This document shows, piece by piece, positions 35,766 through 42,886 of a DNA stretch of 60,508 nucleotides. Under the pieces are notes generated by a model, which searched no databases, had not been told where the DNA came from, and saw only the letters and a program-made list of their open reading frames with translations. Location of the stretch: assembly GCA_045046905.1 (NCBI GenBank), contig JASFYU010000056.1:1-60508 (forward strand). Direction: 5' to 3'. The position numbers were made by a program, and so were the translations under genes. The stretch comes from JASFYU01 sp045046905. GTDB lineage: Bacteria > Bacteroidota > Bacteroidia > Flavobacteriales > Flavobacteriaceae. The first letter of the stretch is position 1; the number at the start of each line of letters is the position of its first letter.

Positions 35766-37104
35766 ACTCACCCATAAACTTTTAACTGAAATTCGGCAGT
35801 TGATCAAGAATCAACAAGATTCAAAATTAGAGGCGCTCATGAGTGAGGTGCATTATGCCGATGTTGCAGAAATCGCCAATGAACTCAACTTTGAACAGGC
35901 TACCTATCTCATTAAATTATTGGAGAGCGATAAGACTTCGGATGTACTTACTGAACTTGACGAAGATGTACGCGAAGCCGTTCTTAGTAACCTTTCAACG
36001 AAGGAAATTGCAGAAGAGCTCGAAGAGCTCGATACCGATGACGCTGCAGATATAGTGGCCAAGCTCCCTCAGGAGATCGTTCAAGAGGTTATTTCAGAAA
36101 TTGAGGATAGAGAACATGCCAGAGACATTGTTGATCTACTGCGTTATGATGAGAATTCAGCAGGTGGCCTCATGGCCAAGGAACTTGTAAAAGTCAATGA
36201 AAACTGGAACGTACTTACCTGTGTAAAGGAAATGCGAATACAGGCAGAAAACATCACCCGCGTCCATTCAATTTACGTAATAGACGACGAGGAAAAATTA
36301 AAAGGTCGCCTTTCTCTTAAAGACCTTTTGACTACCTCTACCAAAACACATATTAGAGATGTGTTCATCGCTAAAGTAGATTCGGTAAGCGTAAATGAAA
36401 AACCTGAAGAAGTAGCCAAAATCATGTCAAAATATGATTTAGAAGCCATTCCCGTAGTAGATGAACTGGGCCGATTGGTCGGCAGAATCACAATAGATGA
36501 TATCGTAGATGTAATTCGTGAAGAGGCCGAAAAAGATTACCAATTGGCAGCCGGTATCTCGCAAGGCGTAGAGGCCGATGACAGTATTTGGGATTTGACA
36601 CAGGCCCGCCTACCCTGGCTAATTCTTGGCCTTATCGGTGGCGTTGGTGCCGCGATTATTATGGGCAGTTTTGAAGAAATGATTAGTCAACACGCCATAT
36701 TGTTCTTCTTCACCCCATTGATTGCTGCAATGGCGGGTAATGTAGGTGTTCAAAGTAGTGCCATAATCGTACAAGGTCTAGCAAATGATGACCTTAGGGG
36801 CAGTATTGGCAACCGGCTTGTCAAAGAAATGCTACTGGCCATGTTAAATGGGGCAATATTAGCCGTCATATTATTAGTATTCATCTGGTGGTATAAAGGT
36901 GATTTTTATATCGCCATTGCCATTTCTATATCACTAATGGCTGTCATTATCGTTGCAGGAATTATAGGTACTTTTATTCCTCTGTTCCTGAACAAGCGAG
37001 GTATTGATCCCGCCATCGCTACAGGGCCTTTTATAACTACGAGCAACGATATTTTTGGTATCCTAATCTATTTTTGGATTGCTAAAGTTGTTTTGGGTAT
37101 TTAG
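35752..37104 (+). CDS. mgtE: MgtE-family magnesium transporter
   Basis: This is a Mg2+ channel of the inner membrane. The N-terminal superhelical domain (about 1-130) includes EELEELDTDDAADIVAKLP. Two CBS domains follow at about 135-255, with MAKELVKVNENWNVLTCVKE and FIAKVDSVSVNEKPEEVAKI. Five membrane helices occupy 285-450, including LPWLILGLIGGVGAAIIMG, PLIAAMAGNVGVQSSAIIVQ (the pore helix with the conserved GNVGVQSS) and ATGPFITTSNDIFGILIYF, where the Asp lines the pore. At 450 residues it is complete. The acidic N and CBS domains form the cytosolic Mg2+ sensor in characterised members. The gene overlaps rsmA by 14 bases. Confidence 0.95.
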   Translation: MTPFKLTHKLLTEIRQLIKNQQDSKLEALMSEVHYADVAEIANELNFEQATYLIKLLESDKTSDVLTELDEDVREAVLSNLSTKEIAEELEELDTDDAADIVAKLPQEIVQEVISEIEDREHARDIVDLLRYDENSAGGLMAKELVKVNENWNVLTCVKEMRIQAENITRVHSIYVIDDEEKLKGRLSLKDLLTTSTKTHIRDVFIAKVDSVSVNEKPEEVAKIMSKYDLEAIPVVDELGRLVGRITIDDIVDVIREEAEKDYQLAAGISQGVEADDSIWDLTQARLPWLILGLIGGVGAAIIMGSFEEMISQHAILFFFTPLIAAMAGNVGVQSSAIIVQGLANDDLRGSIGNRLVKEMLLAMLNGAILAVILLVFIWWYKGDFYIAIAISISLMAVIIVAGIIGTFIPLFLNKRGIDPAIATGPFITTSNDIFGILIYFWIAKVVLGI

Positions 37105-37302
37105 CAAACTAGCTCGGGGCAAGTCAGCCTGATAATATGGAAGCCTACAAGGCTGTTCACCCCCTTCTTTTTACTACCAATACCATAGATACAATCTATA
37201 CTACAACGGCAATAGGTCAACATCGGAGCATTTCAAATATCACTCAGTGCGTAAAAACCATCAACTTTTTATGGGGAGTTATGCAAAAATCATCAAACCT
37301 AT

Positions 37303-37310
37303 TATCTTTG
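37303..37310 (+). promoter_or_regulatory. Putative -7 promoter element of the serA-like gene
   Basis: TATCTTTG matches TAnnTTTG exactly and lies 4 bases before the ATG at 37315. The mRNA would then be leaderless or almost so. No convincing -33 TTG is seen. The same octamer lies upstream of mfd. Confidence 0.4.
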
Positions 37311-37314
37311 CAAA

Positions 37315-38253
37315 ATGAAAGTTCTTCACCTAGACACCAATCATCCATTACTGATACGGCAATTCGCCGAGCTCGGTTTTGAAAATGATGAGGATTACAC
37401 TTCCTCAAAAATTGAAATAGAAGATAAAATACACACCTATGACGGTATCATTATTCGAAGTCGTTTTGGTATTGATCAATCTTTCTTGAGCAAAGCCGTA
37501 AACCTAAAATTCATAGGTCGTGTGGGTGCCGGACTCGAAAATATAGATACGCAGTATGCAGAGGGCAAGAACATTTTTCTGGCTGCAGCACCCGAAGGAA
37601 ACCGGAATGCCGTGGGAGAGCATACCTTGGGCATGTTGCTCTCTCTCTTCAACAAATTGAACAAGGCTGACCGCGAAATCCGCATAGGTAAATGGGATCG
37701 CGAAGACAACCGGGGTATCGAACTTGATGGCAAAACCGTAGGGATCATCGGCTATGGCAATATGGGCAAGGCCTTTGCAAAAAAACTCCGTGGCTTTGAT
37801 GTCGAGGTACTGTGTTATGATATCAAAGGCGGTGTTGAAGATGAAAATGCACGCCAAGTGGGCATTATGGAGCTACATCAAAAGACCAATATTCTAAGCC
37901 TTCATATTCCTGAAATTCTGGCAACTACTAAAATGATTACTACCGAATTCATCAATGCGTTTCATAAGCCCATATGGTTGTTAAATACAGCTAGGGGTAA
38001 ATGCGTAGTAACCAAAGATCTGGCCGCCGCCCTAGAATCAGGTAAAATTTTGGGCGCAGGCTTAGACGTACTAGAATATGAGAAATCATCCTTTGAGAAC
38101 ATGTTTAACGAGCATAAACTACCTCAGGCATTTCAATATCTGATACAGGCAGAAAATGTTTTGCTCAGCCCACATGTTGCCGGGTGGACCGTAGAGAGCA
38201 AAGAAAAATTAGCACAGGTAATAGTAGATAAGATTAAAGCTGAATTTTGCTAA
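37315..38253 (+). CDS. D-2-hydroxyacid dehydrogenase (phosphoglycerate dehydrogenase-like)
   Basis: This NAD-dependent dehydrogenase of the D-isomer-specific 2-hydroxyacid family has 312 residues. The substrate domain shows IIIRSRFGIDQSFLSKA and FIGRVGAGLENIDTQYA. The Rossmann fold has TVGIIGYGNMGKAFAKKLRG (about 141-160). The catalytic Arg lies in NTARGKCV, the Glu in LDVLEYEKSSFENM and the His in LLSPHVAGWT. It is most similar to the short SerA-like proteins next to mgtE in flavobacteria, but it lacks the ACT domain of full-length SerA, so a role in serine synthesis is probable rather than proven. It stands 210 bases downstream of mgtE with its own -7 element. Confidence 0.88.
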   Translation: MKVLHLDTNHPLLIRQFAELGFENDEDYTSSKIEIEDKIHTYDGIIIRSRFGIDQSFLSKAVNLKFIGRVGAGLENIDTQYAEGKNIFLAAAPEGNRNAVGEHTLGMLLSLFNKLNKADREIRIGKWDREDNRGIELDGKTVGIIGYGNMGKAFAKKLRGFDVEVLCYDIKGGVEDENARQVGIMELHQKTNILSLHIPEILATTKMITTEFINAFHKPIWLLNTARGKCVVTKDLAAALESGKILGAGLDVLEYEKSSFENMFNEHKLPQAFQYLIQAENVLLSPHVAGWTVESKEKLAQVIVDKIKAEFC

Positions 38254-38597
38254 ATATTAGCCTATGAGAAGAACGAGCTTGATTTTTGGGTCATTGCTCC
38301 GCTTTGATACTACAGCATAAGTAAGCTGCCTCGGGGCAGGCCTGCCTTTGCCGTCAGGTCCACAAGGCATAAAAGGAAACAAACTTTAACATTTCAACGC
38401 CATCACGAATACACCAAAGGGCAATCAACAACCTCCACCCAAGGGTAGTAGAAAAAAGTGAAGAGTAGGAGTATGAAAAAATCAGGTGTATACTGGATCC
38501 AAAAGGAAATAAACTAGCGTTTTAGAAAGCTATTGATAAGGTATTTCTTTGATTCTAAAAAAATTACTACATTTAATACACCTAAAAAACAACAAAA
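38254..38597. other. 344-base intergenic region with repeat fragments and a promoter
   Basis: There is no gene here. It contains CCTCGGGGCAGGCCTGCC (38330-38347), resembling the CGAGGCAAGCC repeat core in opposite sense, and ATCAACAACCTCCACCCAAGGGTA (38424-38447), a partial copy of the dispersed repeat at 742-811. The last 50 bases hold the promoter candidate of the next gene. Confidence 0.6.
38549..38575 (+). promoter_or_regulatory. Putative promoter of the LEA-like/TM2 gene
   Basis: TTG at 38549-38551 and TACATTTA at 38568-38575 are separated by 16 bases, close to the TTG-N17-21-TAnnTTTG consensus with the last G replaced by A. The start codon lies 22 bases downstream, preceded by an A-rich leader (AAAAAACAACAAAAATG), the type of translation leader common in Bacteroidota. 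Confidence 0.45.
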
Positions 38598-39137
38598 ATG
38601 TCAGATAATACCAAAGATGTAGACGACAAGGGCGAAGAGGCCAAAGGAAAAGCTAAAAATATTACCGATAAAACGGAGGATGCGATTGATAATGCCAAGG
38701 ACAAGGCAAAGGAGTTCGGGGAGGATGCCAAAGAAACTGCAAAAGACCTAGGAGACAAGGCGAGCGAGAAATTCGATGATGCCAAGGAGGCTACCAAAGA
38801 GTTTGCGGAAGACGCAAAAGAAGCTGCTAGCGACTTCGCCGAAGAGGCCAAAAAGACCGCTCATGAATTTACAGAAAGTGCCAAAAATGTTTTGGACAGT
38901 GCTGGCGGGGAGAATAAAAAAGTGCTTGCCGGTATTTTGGCCATATTAATAGGGTCTTTAGGTATTCACAAATTTATTTTAGGGTACACCAAAGAAGGTA
39001 TTATACAGATTATCGCTTCAATAGTTACCTGTGGCGTTGCTGGTATAATTCCTTTTATAGAAGGCATAATATACCTTACCAAATCAGATGAGGAATTTTA
39101 CAACACCTATCAGGTGGGTAAAAAACCTTGGTTCTAA
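38598..39137 (+). CDS. LEA-like amphipathic repeat protein with C-terminal TM2 domain
   Basis: This 179-residue protein has two very different halves. Residues 1-105 are almost entirely Asp, Glu, Lys and Ala and form 11-residue repeats: KEFGEDAKETA (38-48), KEFAEDAKEAA (67-77), SDFAEEAKKTA (78-88) and HEFTESAKNVL (89-99). This is the signature of group 3 LEA or apolipoprotein-like amphipathic helices, which protect proteins and membranes during desiccation or osmotic stress. Residues 106-165 form a TM2 domain with two membrane helices (AGILAILIGSLGIHKFILGY, IIQIIASIVTCGVAGIIPFI). It is therefore a membrane-tethered stress helix. The gene is monocistronic, with its own promoter candidate and terminator. 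Confidence 0.88.
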   Translation: MSDNTKDVDDKGEEAKGKAKNITDKTEDAIDNAKDKAKEFGEDAKETAKDLGDKASEKFDDAKEATKEFAEDAKEAASDFAEEAKKTAHEFTESAKNVLDSAGGENKKVLAGILAILIGSLGIHKFILGYTKEGIIQIIASIVTCGVAGIIPFIEGIIYLTKSDEEFYNTYQVGKKPWF

Positions 39138-39143
39138 AAAAAT

Positions 39144-39175
39144 AAAAGTCAGATATTCAAAATCTGACTTTTTTT
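39144..39175 (+). terminator. Intrinsic terminator of the LEA-like/TM2 gene
   Basis: The stem AAAAGTCAGAT pairs with ATCTGACTTTT around a TTCAAA loop and runs into TTTTTTT. It starts 6 bases after the stop codon at 39137 and separates the gene from arsR. Confidence 0.85.
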
Positions 39176-39193
39176 ACTATTTTTATTATCGTA

Positions 39194-39205
39194 ATATTGC
39201 AATAT
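39194..39205. promoter_or_regulatory. Putative ArsR operator
   Basis: ATATTGCAATAT is a perfect 12-base palindrome ending 11 bases before the arsR start codon, in an AT-rich promoter region. ArsR/SmtB repressors bind short AT-rich palindromes over their own promoter, so autoregulation by arsenite is the natural reading. No second copy was found before the DUF6428 gene or arsC. Confidence 0.5.
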
Positions 39206-39216
39206 ATAAATATGTT

Positions 39217-39540
39217 ATGGGGATAACCAAGACACAGATATTCAACGCACAACAGAACCGATTGGCCCTTATTTTTAAGGTCATGGCCCATCCTGCGCGA
39301 ATTGCCATTCTACAATACATCAGCAGCCAAAAAGATTGTATCTGTAATGATATCGTAGAAGAGGTTGGCTTGGCGCAACCTACAATTTCTCAACATTTAA
39401 AGGAATTGAGGAGTATTGATTTGATTCAAGGAGAAATTGAGGGCAAAAAAGTTTGCTATCGCATTAATCTAGAAAAATCGAAGGAAATTCAGGAGCTTCT
39501 AAACTCCTTTTTCGATAAAACAAAAGGTAACTGTTGCTAA
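39217..39540 (+). CDS. arsR: ArsR-family metalloregulatory repressor
   Basis: This is a 107-residue winged-helix repressor. The chosen ATG gives MGITKTQIFNAQQNRLALIF, the usual N terminus; the frame is open further upstream through the terminator of the previous gene, which is rejected. The DNA-binding helices are VMAHPARIAILQYISSQKDC, CNDIVEEVGLAQPTISQHLKEL and the wing LIQGEIEGKKVCYRINLE. Cysteine pairs at DCICND and the C-terminal NCC could bind arsenite. The ELCVCDL-type site of E. coli ArsR appears here as DCICND. It is the first gene of the arsenic cluster, with a palindrome overlapping its promoter. Confidence 0.9.
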   Translation: MGITKTQIFNAQQNRLALIFKVMAHPARIAILQYISSQKDCICNDIVEEVGLAQPTISQHLKELRSIDLIQGEIEGKKVCYRINLEKSKEIQELLNSFFDKTKGNCC

Positions 39541-39693
39541 AACACAAGGTATGAAACGGCCATGAATTTTTTAATCAAAAAATACAGCTGTGGGTATGAT
39601 TAAAATAAATTCGTTGAAGAACGAGTGTAATGTAGAGACTATATGAGTTCTCAACTTTTAAAATAATTTTACAAATTACAAAATTTTAAACAC

Positions 39694-40182
39694 ATGAAAA
39701 CACATGAACTTTTATCACTTTTAAGTGACAATCCCAATAAAAGTCTTCTTTTTGAATATAAAGAAGGCCAGACCGTTAGTGCCAACTATCATATCACCGA
39801 GGTCAAGAACGTGACCATTGATTCGGTAGATTGTGGCGCTGGCACCGATTACTGGAAAGAAACTATCATTCAACTTTGGGAGAGTCCAAAGGAAGTTGAA
39901 AAGAGGGAATACATGACAGCCATCAAGGCCTTGGACATTCTGCACAAGGTCGATAAATTAAAACCTTTGGAAAGAGACAGCGAAGTCAAATTCGAATACA
40001 GCAATCCTACTTTTCATACCGCACAACTTTTCGTAAATGACCATGAGATTCATAACCAACACTTGATTATAAAATTAGGGGTTAAAAAAACCGATTGCAA
40101 GGCCAAAGAAACCTGTGGCATACCTGTTGAAGTCCTCGTTCAGGAAGAAGCTTGTTGTACCCCAGGAGGCGGTTGCTGCTAA
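39694..40182 (+). CDS. DUF6428 family protein with Cys-rich C terminus
   Basis: This 162-residue protein begins MKTHELLSLLSDNPNKSLLF and continues YHITEVKNVTIDSVDCGAGT, features of a family (DUF6428 as I recall) that recurs next to arsR and arsC in Bacteroidota. There is no known reaction. The C-terminal tail holds six cysteines in EEACCTPGGGCC and TDCKAKETCGI, a plausible soft-metal or arsenite site. It has no signal peptide or membrane segment, so it may buffer or hand over arsenite in the cytoplasm. It follows arsR by 153 bases, an AT-rich spacer without a recognised promoter, and precedes arsC by 305. Confidence 0.8.
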   Translation: MKTHELLSLLSDNPNKSLLFEYKEGQTVSANYHITEVKNVTIDSVDCGAGTDYWKETIIQLWESPKEVEKREYMTAIKALDILHKVDKLKPLERDSEVKFEYSNPTFHTAQLFVNDHEIHNQHLIIKLGVKKTDCKAKETCGIPVEVLVQEEACCTPGGGCC

Positions 40183-40487
40183 TCGCAAACAGAAATCAGA
40201 CCTTCCTTCAGTTATGTCATATAAGATTTATGACGACTGAAGGCATTGCCATAGGTTTCGCTACTTTTGAAAAAAATATTCCCTTTTATAAAAATTAGGG
40301 CAAAATGCTCATGAAATCCTGCCGTAGTATCACTAATAATGAAGGGGAATAGTTGAGCTAGCCTAGAAAGATAAGCGACTCTTTTGAAAAAAAGAAGTGA
40401 AAAAAGTGAGGGTATAATCACCACTCAACATATGTGAGAGTGAACAATAAACAGTGAACAGTGCAAACGACCAACTAACTTAAAAAA
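40183..40487. other. 305-base gap with a strong hairpin
   Basis: Bases 40205-40243 fold into CCTTCAGT-TAT-GTCATA, a 7-base loop, TATGAC-G-ACTGAAGG: fourteen paired bases interrupted by one asymmetric bulge. No T tract follows, so it is not a classical terminator. The remaining part has a 70-codon minus-strand frame (40212-40424) without recognisable motifs, judged unlikely to be a gene. The hairpin may stabilise or attenuate the message between DUF6428 and arsC. Confidence 0.55.
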
Positions 40488-40925
40488 ATGAAAAACATTT
40501 TAGTATTGTGTACAGGAAATTCCTGTAGAAGCCAAATGGCACATGGCTACCTTAAAAACGGGCAAGAAGGTCATGCAAATATTTACAGTGCAGGAATCGA
40601 AACCCACGGATTAAATTCAGGAGCAGTAGCCATTATGTCCGAAGATGGTATAGATATCAGCGAGCACAGTAGTAACCATATTGATGAATATATGGGGGTC
40701 GAATGGGACTACATCATCACGGTATGTGACCATGCCAAGGAGAAATGCCCCTTCATTGCGTCAAAAAACGCAAGGCGAATACACCATAATTTCTTTGACC
40801 CTTCTAAAGTAGAAGGCAGTAAAGAAGAAAAACATGCTGCTTTTTTAAAAGCGAGAAATGAAATTAAAAGGTTTTGCGAAAAATTTATCGCAAAGGAAAT
40901 CAACAAGTTCAATCAAGAGGCATGA
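40488..40925 (+). CDS. arsC: Arsenate reductase, low-molecular-weight phosphatase type
   Basis: This is a thioredoxin-coupled type arsenate reductase or closely related protein tyrosine phosphatase. The P-loop CTGNSCR (Cys8-x5-Arg14) opens the protein, followed by HGYLKNG, the switch region SAGIETHGLNSGAVAIMSEDGIDIS, cut here as SAGIETHGLNSGAV and MSEDGIDIS, and the redox Cys pair in TVCDHAKEKCPF. The general acid Asp lies in NFFDPSKVEG. It has 145 residues. The product arsenite needs an exporter (ACR3 or ArsB), but the next gene is convergent and unrelated, so none is in this cluster. Confidence 0.88.
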   Translation: MKNILVLCTGNSCRSQMAHGYLKNGQEGHANIYSAGIETHGLNSGAVAIMSEDGIDISEHSSNHIDEYMGVEWDYIITVCDHAKEKCPFIASKNARRIHHNFFDPSKVEGSKEEKHAAFLKARNEIKRFCEKFIAKEINKFNQEA

Positions 40926-40953
40926 GATAGGTTTTTGAAAATTATTTTTTAAT

Positions 40954-41002
40954 TCCGATGGCTATCGGAGAGGCAATCACGAGTACTCGAGAGAGGAATT
41001 AA
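40954..41002. repeat. Double-palindrome intergenic repeat
   Basis: TCCGATGGCTATCGGA (40954-40969) and CGAGTACTCG (40980-40989) are two palindromes placed back to back, followed by GAGGAATTAAA, the same ending as copy 2 of the dispersed repeat. It lies between the convergent arsC and acyltransferase genes and could end transcription from either side, although no T tract is evident. Confidence 0.5.
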
Positions 41003-41038
41003 ACCCACAATATAGGGCTTAAACTAAGTATTTATATT

Positions 41039-42841
41039 CTAGTTTGCTTCCGTAAACTTTCGTTCCAACTCGGCCTGAAACTCTTCCATCACCGGGTTTA
41101 CCGTGCTTTTTGGCAGGTCTGATATTTTAATATACATCAAGCCATCTACAGAATTATTAAAAAGAGGGTCTACATTAAATGCCACGACTTTTGCATTTTG
41201 TTTGATATATTTCTTGATAAGCACAGGCAAGCGAAGATTTCCGGGTTCGAACTCATTGATTAATCTATCAAACTTATTAAGATCTGCCTTGGCCTCATCG
41301 AATACGAATTCTTTATCGGCATCATTCAGTTTAACCTTGAACTCTTTCTTTGGCCGAATATACTGGGCTACATAAGGGTCCCAATAATTACTCTTCATAA
41401 ACTCAATCATCAACGATTTTGAAAAGTTAGAAAATTGATTGCTGATACTTACCCCACCAATCAAATACTTGTATTCAGGATGTCTCAAAGTGGTATGTAC
41501 AATCCCTTTCCATAACAAGAACAGCGGCATAGGTTTTTGCTGGTAATCCTTGACGATATAAGCCCTACCCATTTCTATCGATTTCTGCATCATTCCAAAA
41601 AGCTCGGGTTCAAACCGAAAAAGATCTTGTAAGTAAAAACCATCTATCCCGTACTTCTCGAAAATCTCTATACCCATACCCATTCTATAGGCTCCGACAA
41701 TAGTTTTCTCGGTATTGTCCCACAAAAAAAGATGGTGATAGTATTCATCGAACTTATCAAGATCTATTGAATTATTGGTGCCTTCCCCAATGGCGCGAAA
41801 AGTAACTTCTCGCTGCCTGCCAATCTCCTTTAAAATAAACGGCATATCAATTGCCCTAGCCAAAAAGACCTCATAATTTTTGCTCTGCAACAATCGACAA
41901 TCCTTTTCTCTTAACTTTTCTATTTCTCCTTGAATAACTTCGGTTCGTACCGCAGAGGCTATTTTTTTGGGGGCCTTTGGAATTTTTAAGGTAGTAGGTA
42001 GTTGGTCTATAAGGCGCTCCTTTTCATATGCATTGGAAAGGATATAGGTTTTTTTGCGCAAAAGCTCAGTAAAATCTTTCAAGGTCTTTTGTTCTTTTTG
42101 AGATGCGACTGTGATGGGTTGGCCAATACGCACTTTAATAGATCTGCTTCGCTGTGAACAGACTTCCGACGGTATTTTTGCTGTACGAAAAGTGTCACTA
42201 ATTTTAGCCATCCGATAAAACAACCTACTATTTTTGGCGTGAAAATAAATGGGGACCACAGGAACTTCAGCCCTGCGGATAAGTTTAAGGGCAGCCTCTT
42301 CCCAAGGGCGGTCGACAATCAATTTACCATCCTTATGGGTAGACACCTCTCCGGCCGGGAAAATCCCCAAAGGATGCCCATCCTTTAAATGGCGTATGGC
42401 ACTTTTGAATCCAGCGATATTGCTTTTGACTTCTTTATGGTTCTCAAAAGGATTAACAGGTATAACATAAGGTATTATGGGCGCCATTCGATGTAATAAA
42501 AAATTGCCGATTATCTTATAATCGGGGCGTTGTTGAATCATTAATTTCAACAGCAGTATGCCATCTATTCCTCCTAAAGGGTGGTTCGATATGGTAATAT
42601 AGGGCCCCTCTTTGGGCAATCGTTTAAAATCTTCCTCGGGAATCTCGAAATCTATCTCGTAATGCGCTAAAATGGCATCGGCATAATCAAGCCCATTAAG
42701 ATGTTTTATGGTATTGTAATACGTATTAAGGCTAGATATTCTCGTGACCAGCATCAAAGTCCATGCTATAAAAGTGCCCAAAAATCCGTACCTCTCCAAA
42801 TTAATTACTTTGGCCACCTCTTTTGCGGTCACTAAACCCAT
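41039..42841 (-). CDS. Bifunctional acyltransferase (OlsF-like, ornithine lipid synthesis)
   Basis: This 600-residue protein fuses two acyltransferase domains. The N-terminal LPLAT domain (about 60-260) has ISNHPLGGIDGILL, the acyltransferase His-Asp motif in the hemolysin-like variant, and LGIFPAGEVSTHKDGKLIVD. The C-terminal GNAT/OlsB-like domain (about 300-580) has NYEVFLARAIDMPFILKEIG, RAIGEGTNNSIDLDKFDEYY and VGAYRMGMG. This arrangement fits OlsF, known from Flavobacterium johnsoniae and Serratia, where the C-terminal half adds the first 3-hydroxy fatty acid to ornithine and the N-terminal half the second. I infer the same here. A pure phospholipid acyltransferase is the alternative. It is transcribed after the aspartokinase gene, 45 bases apart. 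Confidence 0.78.
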   Translation of the reverse strand: MGLVTAKEVAKVINLERYGFLGTFIAWTLMLVTRISSLNTYYNTIKHLNGLDYADAILAHYEIDFEIPEEDFKRLPKEGPYITISNHPLGGIDGILLLKLMIQQRPDYKIIGNFLLHRMAPIIPYVIPVNPFENHKEVKSNIAGFKSAIRHLKDGHPLGIFPAGEVSTHKDGKLIVDRPWEEAALKLIRRAEVPVVPIYFHAKNSRLFYRMAKISDTFRTAKIPSEVCSQRSRSIKVRIGQPITVASQKEQKTLKDFTELLRKKTYILSNAYEKERLIDQLPTTLKIPKAPKKIASAVRTEVIQGEIEKLREKDCRLLQSKNYEVFLARAIDMPFILKEIGRQREVTFRAIGEGTNNSIDLDKFDEYYHHLFLWDNTEKTIVGAYRMGMGIEIFEKYGIDGFYLQDLFRFEPELFGMMQKSIEMGRAYIVKDYQQKPMPLFLLWKGIVHTTLRHPEYKYLIGGVSISNQFSNFSKSLMIEFMKSNYWDPYVAQYIRPKKEFKVKLNDADKEFVFDEAKADLNKFDRLINEFEPGNLRLPVLIKKYIKQNAKVVAFNVDPLFNNSVDGLMYIKISDLPKSTVNPVMEEFQAELERKFTEAN

Positions 42842-42886
42842 AGTTTTTTGATTAAGTAATTGCTAAGATAGAAAAAACACTATAAG

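Noticed and set aside
37137..37382. An 81-codon plus-strand frame overlapping the start of the serA-like gene.
   Set aside because: It overlaps the well-supported dehydrogenase in another frame and has a low-complexity, unrecognisable product.
39088..39216. A longer arsR starting inside the LEA-like/TM2 gene.
   Set aside because: It would read through the end of the previous gene, its terminator and the palindromic operator; the ATG at 39217 fits the family.
40212..40424. A 70-codon minus-strand frame between DUF6428 and arsC.
   Set aside because: No motif was recognised, it overlaps the hairpin and there is no start context; it is probably non-coding, though a repeat family cannot be excluded.
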